NCBI RefSeq assembly: GCF_024972775.1
Contig: NZ_CP092282.1
Span: 992,001 to 1,056,000 of the forward strand
DNA: 64,000 nucleotides
From: Dehalobacter sp. DCM
GTDB taxonomy: Bacteria > Bacillota > Desulfitobacteriia > Desulfitobacteriales > Syntrophobotulaceae
Direction: 5' to 3'
Shown: one piece after another, positions 36,764 to 44,920 of the stretch
Position numbering within the stretch: the first letter of the stretch is position 1
Layout of the letters: each line of letters begins with the position of its first letter
The notes under the pieces: generated by a model
What the model saw: only the letters and a program-made list of their open reading frames with translations
Databases searched by the model: none
What the model was told of the DNA's origin: nothing
Translations under genes and position numbers: made by a program

Positions 36764-38140
36764 TTATTTGTCATGTTTTTTATTGTATCTTTTAGTAACT
36801 TCGGTAATGAGCTCATCGCTGTCAGGGATAATTGAAATGTAGACGCTCTCTCCGTCAATACACATGGTGGGAAGGTTTTTGAGTCCCATTTTTGCGGTTC
36901 TAGCGATATCCTCTTTAATAAAGTATTTGTAAACAACATAGTCGGCCATGTCTTTGATTTCATCGTAGATATCGGTAACGCTCTTTACCATATAGGTGCA
37001 AGCTGCACACTGCTCAGGATCAAGGGTAAACAACTCGATATAGACTTTGTCCCTGCTTGCATAATCAGGAATCGTAATTTCAATGTCATCGAATCCGCTT
37101 GACGAATAGTTGGCAATCATCGACCGGACTTCATCCGGACGATGAACCGCCATCGCACAGGCAACGGTATTCTCTGGCGGTACGTCATAGGGCATGTCAC
37201 ACCCTGGGCTGATAATGAGGTTCTTTTTGTTGTCAATACTGTCAATTAAATCCAGAACGCCTTTCATATTATCTTGTTGGGTCCCAAACAGCATCGTTGT
37301 TGTTAATGGAATATTGCCGCTTAATGCAATATTGTACTGGTCGGTAATCACTTTGGCAGCAACCATATCGACATTTTCATCGACAGCCATGGAGTCCGGA
37401 TACGTCTCGCACATGACTTTAATTTGATAGGATGCATTGCCGCAGACAAAGAAGGACGACTTAACACCTTTCATCCGGATATAATCAAAGACGGCTTTGA
37501 ACGGTTCATGCAGCAGCTTTGAAAACGACTTCGGAGAGATCTGGCTGACAAGGGGATCAACGACGGCAATGACATCCATCCCTGCTTCAATATATAAGTC
37601 GGCCATTTTCTGTGCATATTCGGCACAAAAAGACGTGAGCTGGACAACATAATCCGGATTTTTATTGACGTCTTTAAAAAACTCGCTTCCGCGAAGATGC
37701 GAGGCCAACGTCAATGGTCCGCAGATCAATCCGTAAAGCGCCGTTTGATCACCGACTTCTTCTTTCATTACCCGCATCGCTTCCAATACGATCGGTATGC
37801 GTCCGGATTCTGCCGTCGGAAATTTGCATTTGCAGGGAATCCCTTTTTCTTTGTCAAAGAGGTGAGATACCACAGAGGGTGGATTGTAATCAGCCCATAG
37901 CAGTTCGCACCCTAGAATTTCGGCTTCAATCTGCAAGTCAAAGACAATTGGCATCCCGTCCGGTTGATATAATCTGTAGACTTCCCGCAGACATTCAATT
38001 AATTTTGCGGAATCTGTTAAAATTTCTTTTCCCGTGTAACCTTTAAGTTTTCCGGCATGAACACCGGCGAAAGGAATCCATGGGAGCTGTCCATTGGTAT
38101 CCTCGTGATTCAGTACCTTCATCAGCAATTCTTTACTCAT
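36764..38140 (-). CDS. UroD-family corrinoid methyltransferase fused to a thioredoxin-like domain
   Basis: A 458-residue protein. Residues 1 to about 365 form a uroporphyrinogen-decarboxylase-type barrel like the MtaA/MtbA methylcobamide:CoM methyltransferases; about 366-458 is a thioredoxin-like domain with CAAC (Cys378, Cys381) and the cis-Pro loop NLPTMC (Pro424). In MtbA-like enzymes zinc is held by HxC plus a distant Cys; here the first position is Phe (FFVCG, Phe231-Cys233) and Cys314 is kept, so zinc binding may differ. It probably moves methyl groups from MtmC to an acceptor (tetrahydrofolate is likely in a bacterium without CoM). ATG 38140 has AGGAGG. First gene of a three-gene operon. 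Confidence 0.82.
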   Translation of the reverse strand: MSKELLMKVLNHEDTNGQLPWIPFAGVHAGKLKGYTGKEILTDSAKLIECLREVYRLYQPDGMPIVFDLQIEAEILGCELLWADYNPPSVVSHLFDKEKGIPCKCKFPTAESGRIPIVLEAMRVMKEEVGDQTALYGLICGPLTLASHLRGSEFFKDVNKNPDYVVQLTSFCAEYAQKMADLYIEAGMDVIAVVDPLVSQISPKSFSKLLHEPFKAVFDYIRMKGVKSSFFVCGNASYQIKVMCETYPDSMAVDENVDMVAAKVITDQYNIALSGNIPLTTTMLFGTQQDNMKGVLDLIDSIDNKKNLIISPGCDMPYDVPPENTVACAMAVHRPDEVRSMIANYSSSGFDDIEITIPDYASRDKVYIELFTLDPEQCAACTYMVKSVTDIYDEIKDMADYVVYKYFIKEDIARTAKMGLKNLPTMCIDGESVYISIIPDSDELITEVTKRYNKKHDK

Positions 38141-38199
38141 GCTTGCGTCCTCCTAATGGTTTGAATTAAATAGTTATCCAGCGGCCCTGCGTATTATGC

Positions 38200-38386
38200 A
38201 ACGTTTTAGCATAAAAAAAGACGCTTACCAAATGAATGGCAAAGCATCGTTGCTTTGGATCGCCTCTTAAACAAAAGTTTAATATTTATAAACAGTGTAA
38301 ATCACGGTTTTAAAATTGTTAAGCTACAATTTGAAAGGATTTTTAGGATACAATTCAGCGGTGATGATAACGTTTTAGCATAAAAA
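38200..38386. repeat. 18-bp direct repeat in the divergent methylamine control region
   Basis: AACGTTTTAGCATAAAAA occurs at 38200-38217 and again at 38369-38386, both in the same orientation. One copy lies in the tail of the UroD-operon attenuator, the other upstream of the mtmC promoter. A shared regulator site or a small duplication are both possible. Confidence 0.6.
38213..38257 (-). promoter_or_regulatory. Attenuator with ANTAR-like hexaloop in the UroD-operon leader
   Basis: On the minus strand the hairpin CAAAGC-AACGAT-GCTTTG (38257-38240) has a 6-bp stem and a hexaloop with A1 and G4. Its 3' half overlaps GATGCTT, which can instead pair with AAGCGTC just before TTTTTTT, forming an intrinsic terminator about 75 bp upstream of the start codon. 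The two folds exclude each other. The same logic appears in the glnA and amt leaders. Confidence 0.5.
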
Positions 38387-38429
38387 GATCAAAAGAAATT
38401 GTATCCCGAAAAAATTCCGGAATTGTATC
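38346..38429. promoter_or_regulatory. Three GATACAATT operator-like sites
   Basis: GGATACAATTC at 38346-38356, its inverse AATTGTATCC at 38397-38406, and AATTGTATC at 38421-38429. The last copy ends directly against the -35 element of the mtmC promoter, where activators usually bind. The MocR-type regulator encoded after the pyl genes is a candidate, with no direct evidence. Confidence 0.5.
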
Positions 38430-38430
38430 T

Positions 38431-38458
38431 TTGAACTCGGGCATGAGCAATCTATAAT
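38431..38458 (+). promoter_or_regulatory. Promoter of mtmC-mtmB
   Basis: TTGAAC, a 16-base spacer and a perfect TATAAT (38453-38458). Transcription would start near 38465, leaving a leader of about 250 nt before mtmC. In that leader I see no clear terminator or known riboswitch. A minus-strand promoter for the UroD operon may use TTAACA...TACACT around 38290-38318, but it is weak. Confidence 0.6.
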
Positions 38459-38715
38459 ACGAACATAGAGTTGACACAGCGGACAAATCATATCGGGATA
38501 TCCTAAGAGACAATGGAGTCGCAAATATTTTGTGATTCCTTTTTTTATTGAACGCTTTTGGGTGTCGTCGCCGGGATATAAAACAGTCCTGTGTCAAATC
38601 AAAGCATATTGTTAGCTTTTAGTTCTGCGTTCCGGGCAAACGGATCAGAATGACAAAAAGCAAGATATGAAGTTCCATAAACAATAAATTTTATAATTAA
38701 GGAGGAGAGAAACAC

Positions 38716-39375
38716 GTGAGCAAAGAGATTTTTGAAAAACTCAAAAATTCGATTGTGGAGATGGACAGCGATTTAGCTGAAGAAGCGGCTAATGAAGCAG
38801 TTGAAGCAGGTCTTGATCCGTTGGAATGTATTAGTTCCGGCCTTGCGGAAGGCATGACGGTTATGAGCAACTTGTTCGACGAAGGCGAGGCGTTCGTTCC
38901 TGATCTTATGATGGCTTCGGAGGCATTTGAAACAGCAGTAAAAATCCTGACGAGTTCACTGTCCGACGAGGAGAAAAACAAGACTTCCTACGGAAAAGTG
39001 CTGATCCATACTGTACAGGGAGACATCCACGATATCGGGAAGAACATTGTGAAAACAATGTTTTCGGCCAACAACTTTGAGGTGATTGATTTGGGCCGCG
39101 ATGTGCCTGTATCCACTGTTATCGAGAAGGCCGAAGAATATAAAGTCGATATCATTTGCGGATCCGCCCTCATGACAACCACAATGGCATCCCAAAGAGA
39201 TATCATCAACCTTCTGATCGAAGACGGAATTCGCGAAAAATACATTGTGATGTTTGGTGGTGCTCCTGTATCTGCTAAATGGTGCCAAGATATCGGGGCG
39301 GATGCCTATGGCGACACAGCCAACGAGGGTATCGCAATTGCCAAAGAGTTAATGGCAAAGAAAAGAGGTGCATAA
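38716..39375 (+). CDS. mtmC: Monomethylamine corrinoid protein MtmC
   Basis: A 219-residue corrinoid protein: N-terminal four-helix cap (1 to about 90), then a B12-binding domain with GDIHDIGKN, where His105 is the lower cobalt ligand. It accepts the methyl group from monomethylamine via MtmB and hands it to a UroD-type methyltransferase. The length equals archaeal MtmC proteins. GTG 38716 follows AGGAGGAG. The mtmB gene begins 3 bases after its stop, so the two are translated together. The assignment to monomethylamine, rather than di- or trimethylamine, rests on its MtmB partner. Confidence 0.92.
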   Translation: MSKEIFEKLKNSIVEMDSDLAEEAANEAVEAGLDPLECISSGLAEGMTVMSNLFDEGEAFVPDLMMASEAFETAVKILTSSLSDEEKNKTSYGKVLIHTVQGDIHDIGKNIVKTMFSANNFEVIDLGRDVPVSTVIEKAEEYKVDIICGSALMTTTMASQRDIINLLIEDGIREKYIVMFGGAPVSAKWCQDIGADAYGDTANEGIAIAKELMAKKRGA

Positions 39376-39378
39376 TTC

Positions 39379-40770
39379 GTGAAATCAATTGGTAAAGGCG
39401 TTACAGTTTTTGATGTCTATGACCGGGCAAAATCCGGCCCAAAAGTAGAGGAAAAGGAATGGGATTTTAATATTATCCCCAAGACCGCTACCAAGCTGAA
39501 AAAGCAATACGGAATCAAGATGGACAAAAAGACCATTATTCCGGAAGACAAGGAATTGATCGACAATCTGTTCAACGCAGGGTTGGATATGCTTGTGGAA
39601 TGCGGTGTCTATTGTATTGACACCGGTCGTGTAATCAAGTATACACGCGATGAAGTATTACATGCCATCAAAGTGGCTCCTGACCATTTCACTTACGGTG
39701 AAGGTAAGGAAGCGATCAATGTTGTTCCTAGATCATATGCCTCGGCAAAGGCTCCTGTGATTCAGGGAGGACCTACCGGTTCCCCTTGTTCGGAGGAAAT
39801 GTTTCTGCCAATTCATCAGTCTTATGCCCAGGAACGGATCGTGGATACCATTGTTGACGGCGTTTTGCAGACCGTCATGGGCAAAGACCCTGTACCGGGT
39901 TCCCCGTGGGAAATCATGGCTGTGCGTTCCGAGGCCTTACAAGTTCGTGAGGCACAACTCAGAGCGGGACGCTCAGGAATGGGATTGTAGGGGAACGAGA
40001 CTTCTTTAAGTGCTGCCGGAGTCATCGCTGCTGACTTCGAAGGCGGCATGAGGCCTTCTGATTCCCACGAGGTTTCTCAGCTGAATGAGCTCAAAATCGA
40101 CGTAGGTGCGTTGGTTGTTGGTGCCCATTACGCTACAGCTGGTGTAAACGTCATGGTAGAACAGATGCCTATTTTTGGCGGATACGCGGGTGGTTTGGAA
40201 GAGACCACGATCGTTGATGTCGCCACAACTTTAAATTCATTTGTCATGTTACAGGCCACCTGGCACTTAGATGGGCCCGTGCACGTACGCTGGGGCATTA
40301 CAACGGCGAGAGAGGCTCTTGCTGTTGCGGGTCACGCGGCACGTGCCATTGAGGAAAACACTCATCTGATGCTGGGAAATCAGTACTATACTTTGGCAGG
40401 TCCCTGTACGGTGATGTGCTTGCTGGAGACAGCGGCGCAGGCCATTACAGATACGGCCAGCGGGCGCGAGATTTTGTCTGGTGTCGCAGCCGGTAAAGGT
40501 GTTGTCACCGACCTCTTTACCGCAATGGAAGCGCGTTTTATGGGTGAAGTTGCCCACGCAGTCGCTGGTATGGATCTTCATGAAGTAAACATCCTTCTCG
40601 ATAAACTGGTTTCGATGTACGAAAAAGATTACAAAACAGCTCCTGCAGGGAAAACCTTCCAGGAATGCTACGATCCAAAGAAACTGGTTCCTACCGAGGA
40701 ATACATCACGGTTTACGACGAAGCTGTTCAAATTATGACTGATTTAGGCCTGACCTATTGGAATGATTAA
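39379..40770 (+). CDS. mtmB: Monomethylamine:corrinoid methyltransferase MtmB, with in-frame UAG (pyrrolysine) at codon 204
   Basis: Read through one TAG at 39988-39990, the frame gives 463 residues; M. barkeri MtmB has 458 with Pyl202. The flanks match the archaeal enzyme: AGRSGMGL before the UAG, GNETSLSA after it. The downstream half keeps SHEVSQLNELKID, EQMPIFGGYAGG and APAGKTFQECYD. Pyrrolysine would bind the methylamine and present it to the Co(I) corrinoid of MtmC. MttB (Pyl334) and MtbB (Pyl356) have the residue much later, so this is MtmB. A hairpin (GAAGGC/GCCTTC, 40039-40058) lies 48 bases after the UAG and could act as a PYLIS-like element. GTG start 3 bases after mtmC. Confidence 0.95.
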
Positions 40771-40860
40771 TTTCCATCAGGCATAAATACGAAAACGGTA
40801 TTCATCTGCCGACAGTCCGTAGGTTAAACGCTTACTGACTCAGGGTGGTTCGTAAGTTCC

Positions 40861-41019
40861 AGTACCTTGTTAACCCTAAAATTGTAATATAATGGCGGCA
40901 GATTTTTTGTAAGACAAGACGGAGGATTGAGGCATACCGAACGTATGCTGATTGACGACAACGCAGTATTACAAAAAATCTGCTGGCAGAATATATGAGA
41001 TTAGGGTTAACATAGTACT
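40861..41019. repeat. Element D: 159-bp inverted-repeat element upstream of tRNA-Pyl
   Basis: The arms of about 51 nt begin AGTACCTTGTTAACCCTAA (left) and, inverted, AGTACTATGTTAACCCTAA (right). The inner ends GCAGATTTTTTGTAA are identical. The centre holds a GCATAC/GTATGC hairpin. It looks like a MITE sharing ends with element A. It fills most of the gap between mtmB and tRNA-Pyl (40771-41048); the 90 bases before it hold nothing recognisable. Confidence 0.75.
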
Positions 41020-41048
41020 CGCTGCGGGCTGTTGTCAGATGACCACAT

Positions 41049-41120
41049 GGAGGGTGGATCGTAGTGATCTTACGGACTCTAAATCCGTACAGCCGGGTGC
41101 GACTCCGGGACTCTCCGCCA
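41049..41120 (+). tRNA. pylT: tRNA-Pyl, anticodon CUA
   Basis: A 72-nt tRNA including encoded CCA. Acceptor GGAGGGT/ACTCTCC with one G-U; a single base (G41056) between acceptor and D stem; D stem GATC/GATC with a 5-base loop; a 6-bp anticodon stem TACGGA/TCCGTA with loop CTCTAAA (anticodon CTA, 41079-41081); and a 3-base variable region CAG. These are hallmarks of tRNA-Pyl, close to the D. hafniense and M. barkeri molecules. The T stem is CCGGG/CCGGG, leaving a G-G mismatch at its middle pair (51:63) where known forms have G-C. It decodes the UAG of mtmB. Confidence 0.95.
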
Positions 41121-41252
41121 TAATGTATTTCGGTATAGGTGTCTGGTAATCTCTAAACATTCCGATATGGGACAGGGTTGTTTCATAGAAGAATGTTAAC
41201 GGGGTTGCAGGCATCTATTTTATTATAATTCAGACGTTTGGGGATGGTATCC

Positions 41253-43799
41253 ATGTTATGTACGCTTGTTTTTCAGCCTTTTGGCACAAGAGTAACACTA
41301 CAGGAAGGAAAAACATTGCTGCAGGCAGCTCAGGAAGCAGGCGTGCACATACCTGCTTATTGCGGCGGGGAGAAATCTTGCGGTAAATGCAAGATCAAAC
41401 TCGTTGAAGGAAACTTTGAACAATATCAGATCACTTCGTGTGCAGGTCATCTCTCACCGTTAACAGCGGAAGAAAAGATTCTGCTTTCCGAATCGGAACG
41501 CCAGTCAGGATACCGTCTGGCCTGTATGACGCAAGTTCAGGGCGACGTTGTATTGGAGGTACCTCATGAAAGCCGGTTGCAGCCCCAGGTAATTCTTGAG
41601 GCAGGAGAAGTCAGAGAAATCCCTTTGGAACCGGCGGTGAAAACATATTATCTTGAGCTTGGTACAGCAACCTTGAAAGATAATCGGGATGATTTCACAA
41701 GGGTAAAAGAGGCGCTTTCCGTTTATAAAGAATTGGATGAAAATCTAACCATCGACGTTGAAGCACTGCGCATGCTTTCCCCAGCCATACGGACGGGAGG
41801 GTGGAGAATCACCGTTTACATTCTGTATGGCAGGCAAATCATTGGCGTAAGCCCAGGAAGGATTCGCACGTATTACGGTGCAGCAGCAGACATCGGAACG
41901 ACGACGGTTGTCGTTTACTTGTACGATTTAAGTACTGGCAAGCTCTTGCAGACAGGTTCTTTTATCAATCCGCAGGTACGCTATGGCGATGACGTTATTT
42001 CGAGAATATCGTATTGCATGGCCAATAAAAACGGTGTGAAGATTTTACAAGAACTTTTGGTTGATGAACTCAATAAAACCCTGCAAGAGCTGGCGGCAGC
42101 CGAAGGATTCTCTTCCGAAGAGATCTGTGAGCAGGTTTTGGTTTTCAATACGGTGATGGCATGCATCGCCCTGGGTTTTTCGCCGGAAGCCCTGGGTGTA
42201 TCCCCGTTTATTTCTCCCATAGCGCAAGCGTTGGATATTCCAGCCCGAGAACTTGGGATCCGGATCATGCCCGGAGGAAATGTCCATTGTCTGCCTTCGG
42301 AAGCGGGCTTTATCGGAGCAGATAATGCGGCGGTTTTAATTGCGGAAGGGCCCCATAAGCAGGATAGAATGAAGCTGATTATTGACATCGGGACAAACAG
42401 TGAAATATGTCTTGGGAATCGTGAGAAGCTATATTCCACCTCCTGTGCAACGGGGCCGGCGCTGGAAGGGGCTCAGATCAAATGTGGGATGCGTGCGGCT
42501 AAGGGGGCAATTGAAGCAGTTAAAATCAATCCGGTCACGTTGGAGCCTGAGCTAAAAGTAATCGGAACAGAGGGGACGGTGCCGGTTGGAATTTGTGGTT
42601 CCGGAATCATCGATGTGATCGCCCAAATGGCCGTGACCGGAATCATTGAACCCGACGGAAGGTTTTCGTCGAATGCAGAATCCCAGAGGATTCGTTTGGG
42701 GGACAAGGGAAAAAAAGAGTATGTCCTGTATTTCGGAAAAACACAGGAGGAACGGGACATTGTTGTAACAATGGCAGATGTTAGAGCGGTACAGCTTGCC
42801 AAGGCGGCATTGTACGCGGGTGCCAAAACATTGATGCAGCGGTGCGAAATCGCCGTTGTGGATGAGGTCGTCCTTGCCGGCGCTTTTGGCAGCTATATCA
42901 ATCAGGAAAATGCGCTGAATCTGGGACTGTTCCCGGACTGCAGCTATAAAAACATCAAAATATCAGGAAATGCGGCCGGTGCCGGCGCCCAGATGGCACT
43001 ATGCAACAGTGACAAGAGGCGCGAAGCTGAAGCGGTGGTCCGCAGGGTGGAATTTGTTGAAACAGCCATGAGAGAGGATTTTGCCAAGAGCTTTTCCCAG
43101 GCAATGGTGATTCCGCACAAACACGATCCATTTCCAATCAACAAACCCATGGCCTTTTCCTGCCCGGGTATTCACAATGGGAAAGGGGAGGCATGTGCAT
43201 ACCCCTTAAGCAGCCCCGACGAATTGTTGAACAAAGAGGTTCTCCTCAAAAGCCTGTTGGTAACTGCTTTAGCCGAAAATTCGCGAAAGAGCCTGCCGGA
43301 AGGCATGATTGACCTGCCGGGCCCGTTTGCGGCCTTAGGGTATATGGTTTCTCCTGTATCCCTTTATACTTTCGGAAAAAAGCACTCGGAAATGCTTGAA
43401 GCAGTCCTGAGCCTGATATTAAACGAATTGTCCGCATATGCCAAAGCGGCAATCGACCATGGCGTGAAAATCATATCCTATGCCGATCCGGCAGGTGACA
43501 TGGAATATGTGGGGGAGCGGTTCTACAAACAGTTCAGCGGGAAATATAACCGGCTTTTCTTTGGGCAAATAGAGCCCCAGCTGAAAGAGGCGTTGATTCA
43601 CGTATGCGGTAAGACTTCGTATTCCATGGAAAAGGCAGGATACCTGTTGGCAAGGCCATACCGGGTAGATGCATCAAAGAAATACCGGGATATCTTGTTT
43701 GAAGAAACGAAAAATTCCAAGGTAAAATTTTTAGGGCATCACTGTATCAATCAGGAAAGACTACGGGAACCCATTATTTATCGGCTGGAAATGATTTAA
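41253..43799 (+). CDS. RamA/RACo-type corrinoid reductive activator with a UroD-like C-terminal extension
   Basis: An 848-residue protein. A 2Fe-2S ferredoxin domain (Cys37, Cys43, Cys46, Cys91) precedes a linker and an ASKHA ATPase domain (AADIGTTTV and DIGTNSEI phosphate loops, GGSGI-like GICGSGI), the architecture of RACo that uses ATP to reduce Co(II) corrinoid to Co(I). From about residue 620 there is an extra 230 residues with YADPAGDMEYVG, LIHVCGKTS and a late LGHHCIN, which resembles the C-terminal half of UroD-type methyltransferases including an HxC zinc motif. Start ATG 41253 has GGGGAT 7 bases upstream. It is placed between pylT and pylB, so it likely reactivates MtmC. Confidence 0.88.
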   Translation: MLCTLVFQPFGTRVTLQEGKTLLQAAQEAGVHIPAYCGGEKSCGKCKIKLVEGNFEQYQITSCAGHLSPLTAEEKILLSESERQSGYRLACMTQVQGDVVLEVPHESRLQPQVILEAGEVREIPLEPAVKTYYLELGTATLKDNRDDFTRVKEALSVYKELDENLTIDVEALRMLSPAIRTGGWRITVYILYGRQIIGVSPGRIRTYYGAAADIGTTTVVVYLYDLSTGKLLQTGSFINPQVRYGDDVISRISYCMANKNGVKILQELLVDELNKTLQELAAAEGFSSEEICEQVLVFNTVMACIALGFSPEALGVSPFISPIAQALDIPARELGIRIMPGGNVHCLPSEAGFIGADNAAVLIAEGPHKQDRMKLIIDIGTNSEICLGNREKLYSTSCATGPALEGAQIKCGMRAAKGAIEAVKINPVTLEPELKVIGTEGTVPVGICGSGIIDVIAQMAVTGIIEPDGRFSSNAESQRIRLGDKGKKEYVLYFGKTQEERDIVVTMADVRAVQLAKAALYAGAKTLMQRCEIAVVDEVVLAGAFGSYINQENALNLGLFPDCSYKNIKISGNAAGAGAQMALCNSDKRREAEAVVRRVEFVETAMREDFAKSFSQAMVIPHKHDPFPINKPMAFSCPGIHNGKGEACAYPLSSPDELLNKEVLLKSLLVTALAENSRKSLPEGMIDLPGPFAALGYMVSPVSLYTFGKKHSEMLEAVLSLILNELSAYAKAAIDHGVKIISYADPAGDMEYVGERFYKQFSGKYNRLFFGQIEPQLKEALIHVCGKTSYSMEKAGYLLARPYRVDASKKYRDILFEETKNSKVKFLGHHCINQERLREPIIYRLEMI

Positions 43800-43819
43800 G
43801 TGAGCGGGAGGATGATTGC

Positions 43820-44893
43820 ATGCTGGAAACACTGCTTAGAAAATGCCTGAAAGGGAATCAAATATCATTCGGTGAGGTTGAATATCTGCTGAGCCGAACA
43901 GAAGAAAGCGAAACCAATCAGATTTTTGCAGCTGCAAGACAGGCGCGGCAGGCCGCATTCGGGAATAAAGTTTTTCTCTATGGCTTCGTGTATTTTTCAA
44001 CATTTTGTCAAAACAGCTGTACGTTTTGTTATTACCGCAAAGAAAATGCCAATCCTCACCGATACCGCAAAACACTTCGGGAAGTGGTCGCCATCGCTGA
44101 GGAGCTGCAGAAATCCGGGGTGCATTTGATTGATTTAACCACGGGAGACGATCCTTTTTATACAAAACACCCGGAGCGGCTTGCTTCGATTGTCAAGGCA
44201 GTCAAAGAGAAAACAGGGTTGACAGTCATGGTTTCGCCAGGTTTGCTTGACCGGCGCGGACTGGAACTGATTCAGCTGGCAGGGGCCGATTGGTTTGCTC
44301 TCTACCAGGAGACACATCGGAAAGCACTGTTTACCCAATTACGGCAGGGACAGAGTTATGAAAAACGGATGCTTGCCAAGCGGTATGCGCAGGATTTGGG
44401 GATGCTGCTGGAGGAAGGTCTATTGACCGGTGTTGGCGACACGCTGCAGGATCGTGTTCATTCCTTCAGCGAAATGAGGCAGCTGGGAGCGGCTCAGATC
44501 AGGACGATGACCTTTATCCAGCAAGAAGGAGCACCGCTTAAAGGAACGGTGAATCCGGAATATCATAGCGAACTGATGAATATCGCAGTCATGCGGTTGC
44601 TGTTCCCGGATGAATTGATTCCGGCTTCGCTGGATGTCGAAGGGCTGGCCGGCCTTGAAAAAAGGCTGATGGCCGGGGCTAACGTGGTCACCTCGATCAT
44701 TCCGCCCGAACAAGGATTCTCTGGAGTTGCCAACTGCAAGCATGATATTGATGAAGGCTACCGCACAGTGGCAGGTATTCAGAATACGTTAAAACGATGC
44801 CACCTGGAGAATGCCGATACCCAGGACTACAACCGCTGGGTTGCAGACAGAAGGAATGCGGACAAAGCCAACGTTCGGACAGGCTGCCGATAA
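43820..44893 (+). CDS. pylB: Methylornithine synthase PylB (radical SAM)
   Basis: A 357-residue radical SAM mutase that converts L-lysine to (3R)-3-methyl-D-ornithine, the first step of pyrrolysine synthesis. The cluster motif is CQNSCTFC (CxxxCxxC) near residue 61, followed by YRKENAN and the LTTGDDPFY stretch typical of PylB. Length and motif spacing match archaeal and Desulfitobacterium PylB. GCGGGAGG lies before ATG 43820, 20 bp after the activator gene. It is the first of the pylBCD run and ends in TAA. Confidence 0.96.
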   Translation: MLETLLRKCLKGNQISFGEVEYLLSRTEESETNQIFAAARQARQAAFGNKVFLYGFVYFSTFCQNSCTFCYYRKENANPHRYRKTLREVVAIAEELQKSGVHLIDLTTGDDPFYTKHPERLASIVKAVKEKTGLTVMVSPGLLDRRGLELIQLAGADWFALYQETHRKALFTQLRQGQSYEKRMLAKRYAQDLGMLLEEGLLTGVGDTLQDRVHSFSEMRQLGAAQIRTMTFIQQEGAPLKGTVNPEYHSELMNIAVMRLLFPDELIPASLDVEGLAGLEKRLMAGANVVTSIIPPEQGFSGVANCKHDIDEGYRTVAGIQNTLKRCHLENADTQDYNRWVADRRNADKANVRTGCR

Positions 44894-44920
44894 TATATTC
44901 ATTTTAGAGGGAGTCATTTT

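Noticed and set aside
38355-38597. 80-codon minus-strand frame in the mtmC control region
   Set aside because: It covers the mtmC promoter and operator-like sites, has no Shine-Dalgarno and an unlikely composition.
39379-40770. mtmB as a pseudogene with a nonsense mutation, or two genes
   Set aside because: The UAG is at the known Pyl position with conserved flanks, the downstream half is fully conserved, and a complete Pyl synthesis and decoding set follows.
39379-40770. Trimethylamine (MttB) or dimethylamine (MtbB) methyltransferase
   Set aside because: Those have Pyl near residues 334 and 356 of longer proteins; here it is at 204 of 463 with MtmB-specific flanks.
41043-41060. ANGGAG hairpin CCAC-ATGGAGG-GTGG before tRNA-Pyl as another CsrA site
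   Set aside because: It needs a 7-base loop and overlaps the tRNA acceptor and D stem, so it is best explained by the tRNA.
40952-41149. Small protein frame across the tRNA-Pyl gene
   Set aside because: It overlaps element D and a well-folded tRNA, lacks a Shine-Dalgarno and has no recognisable sequence.
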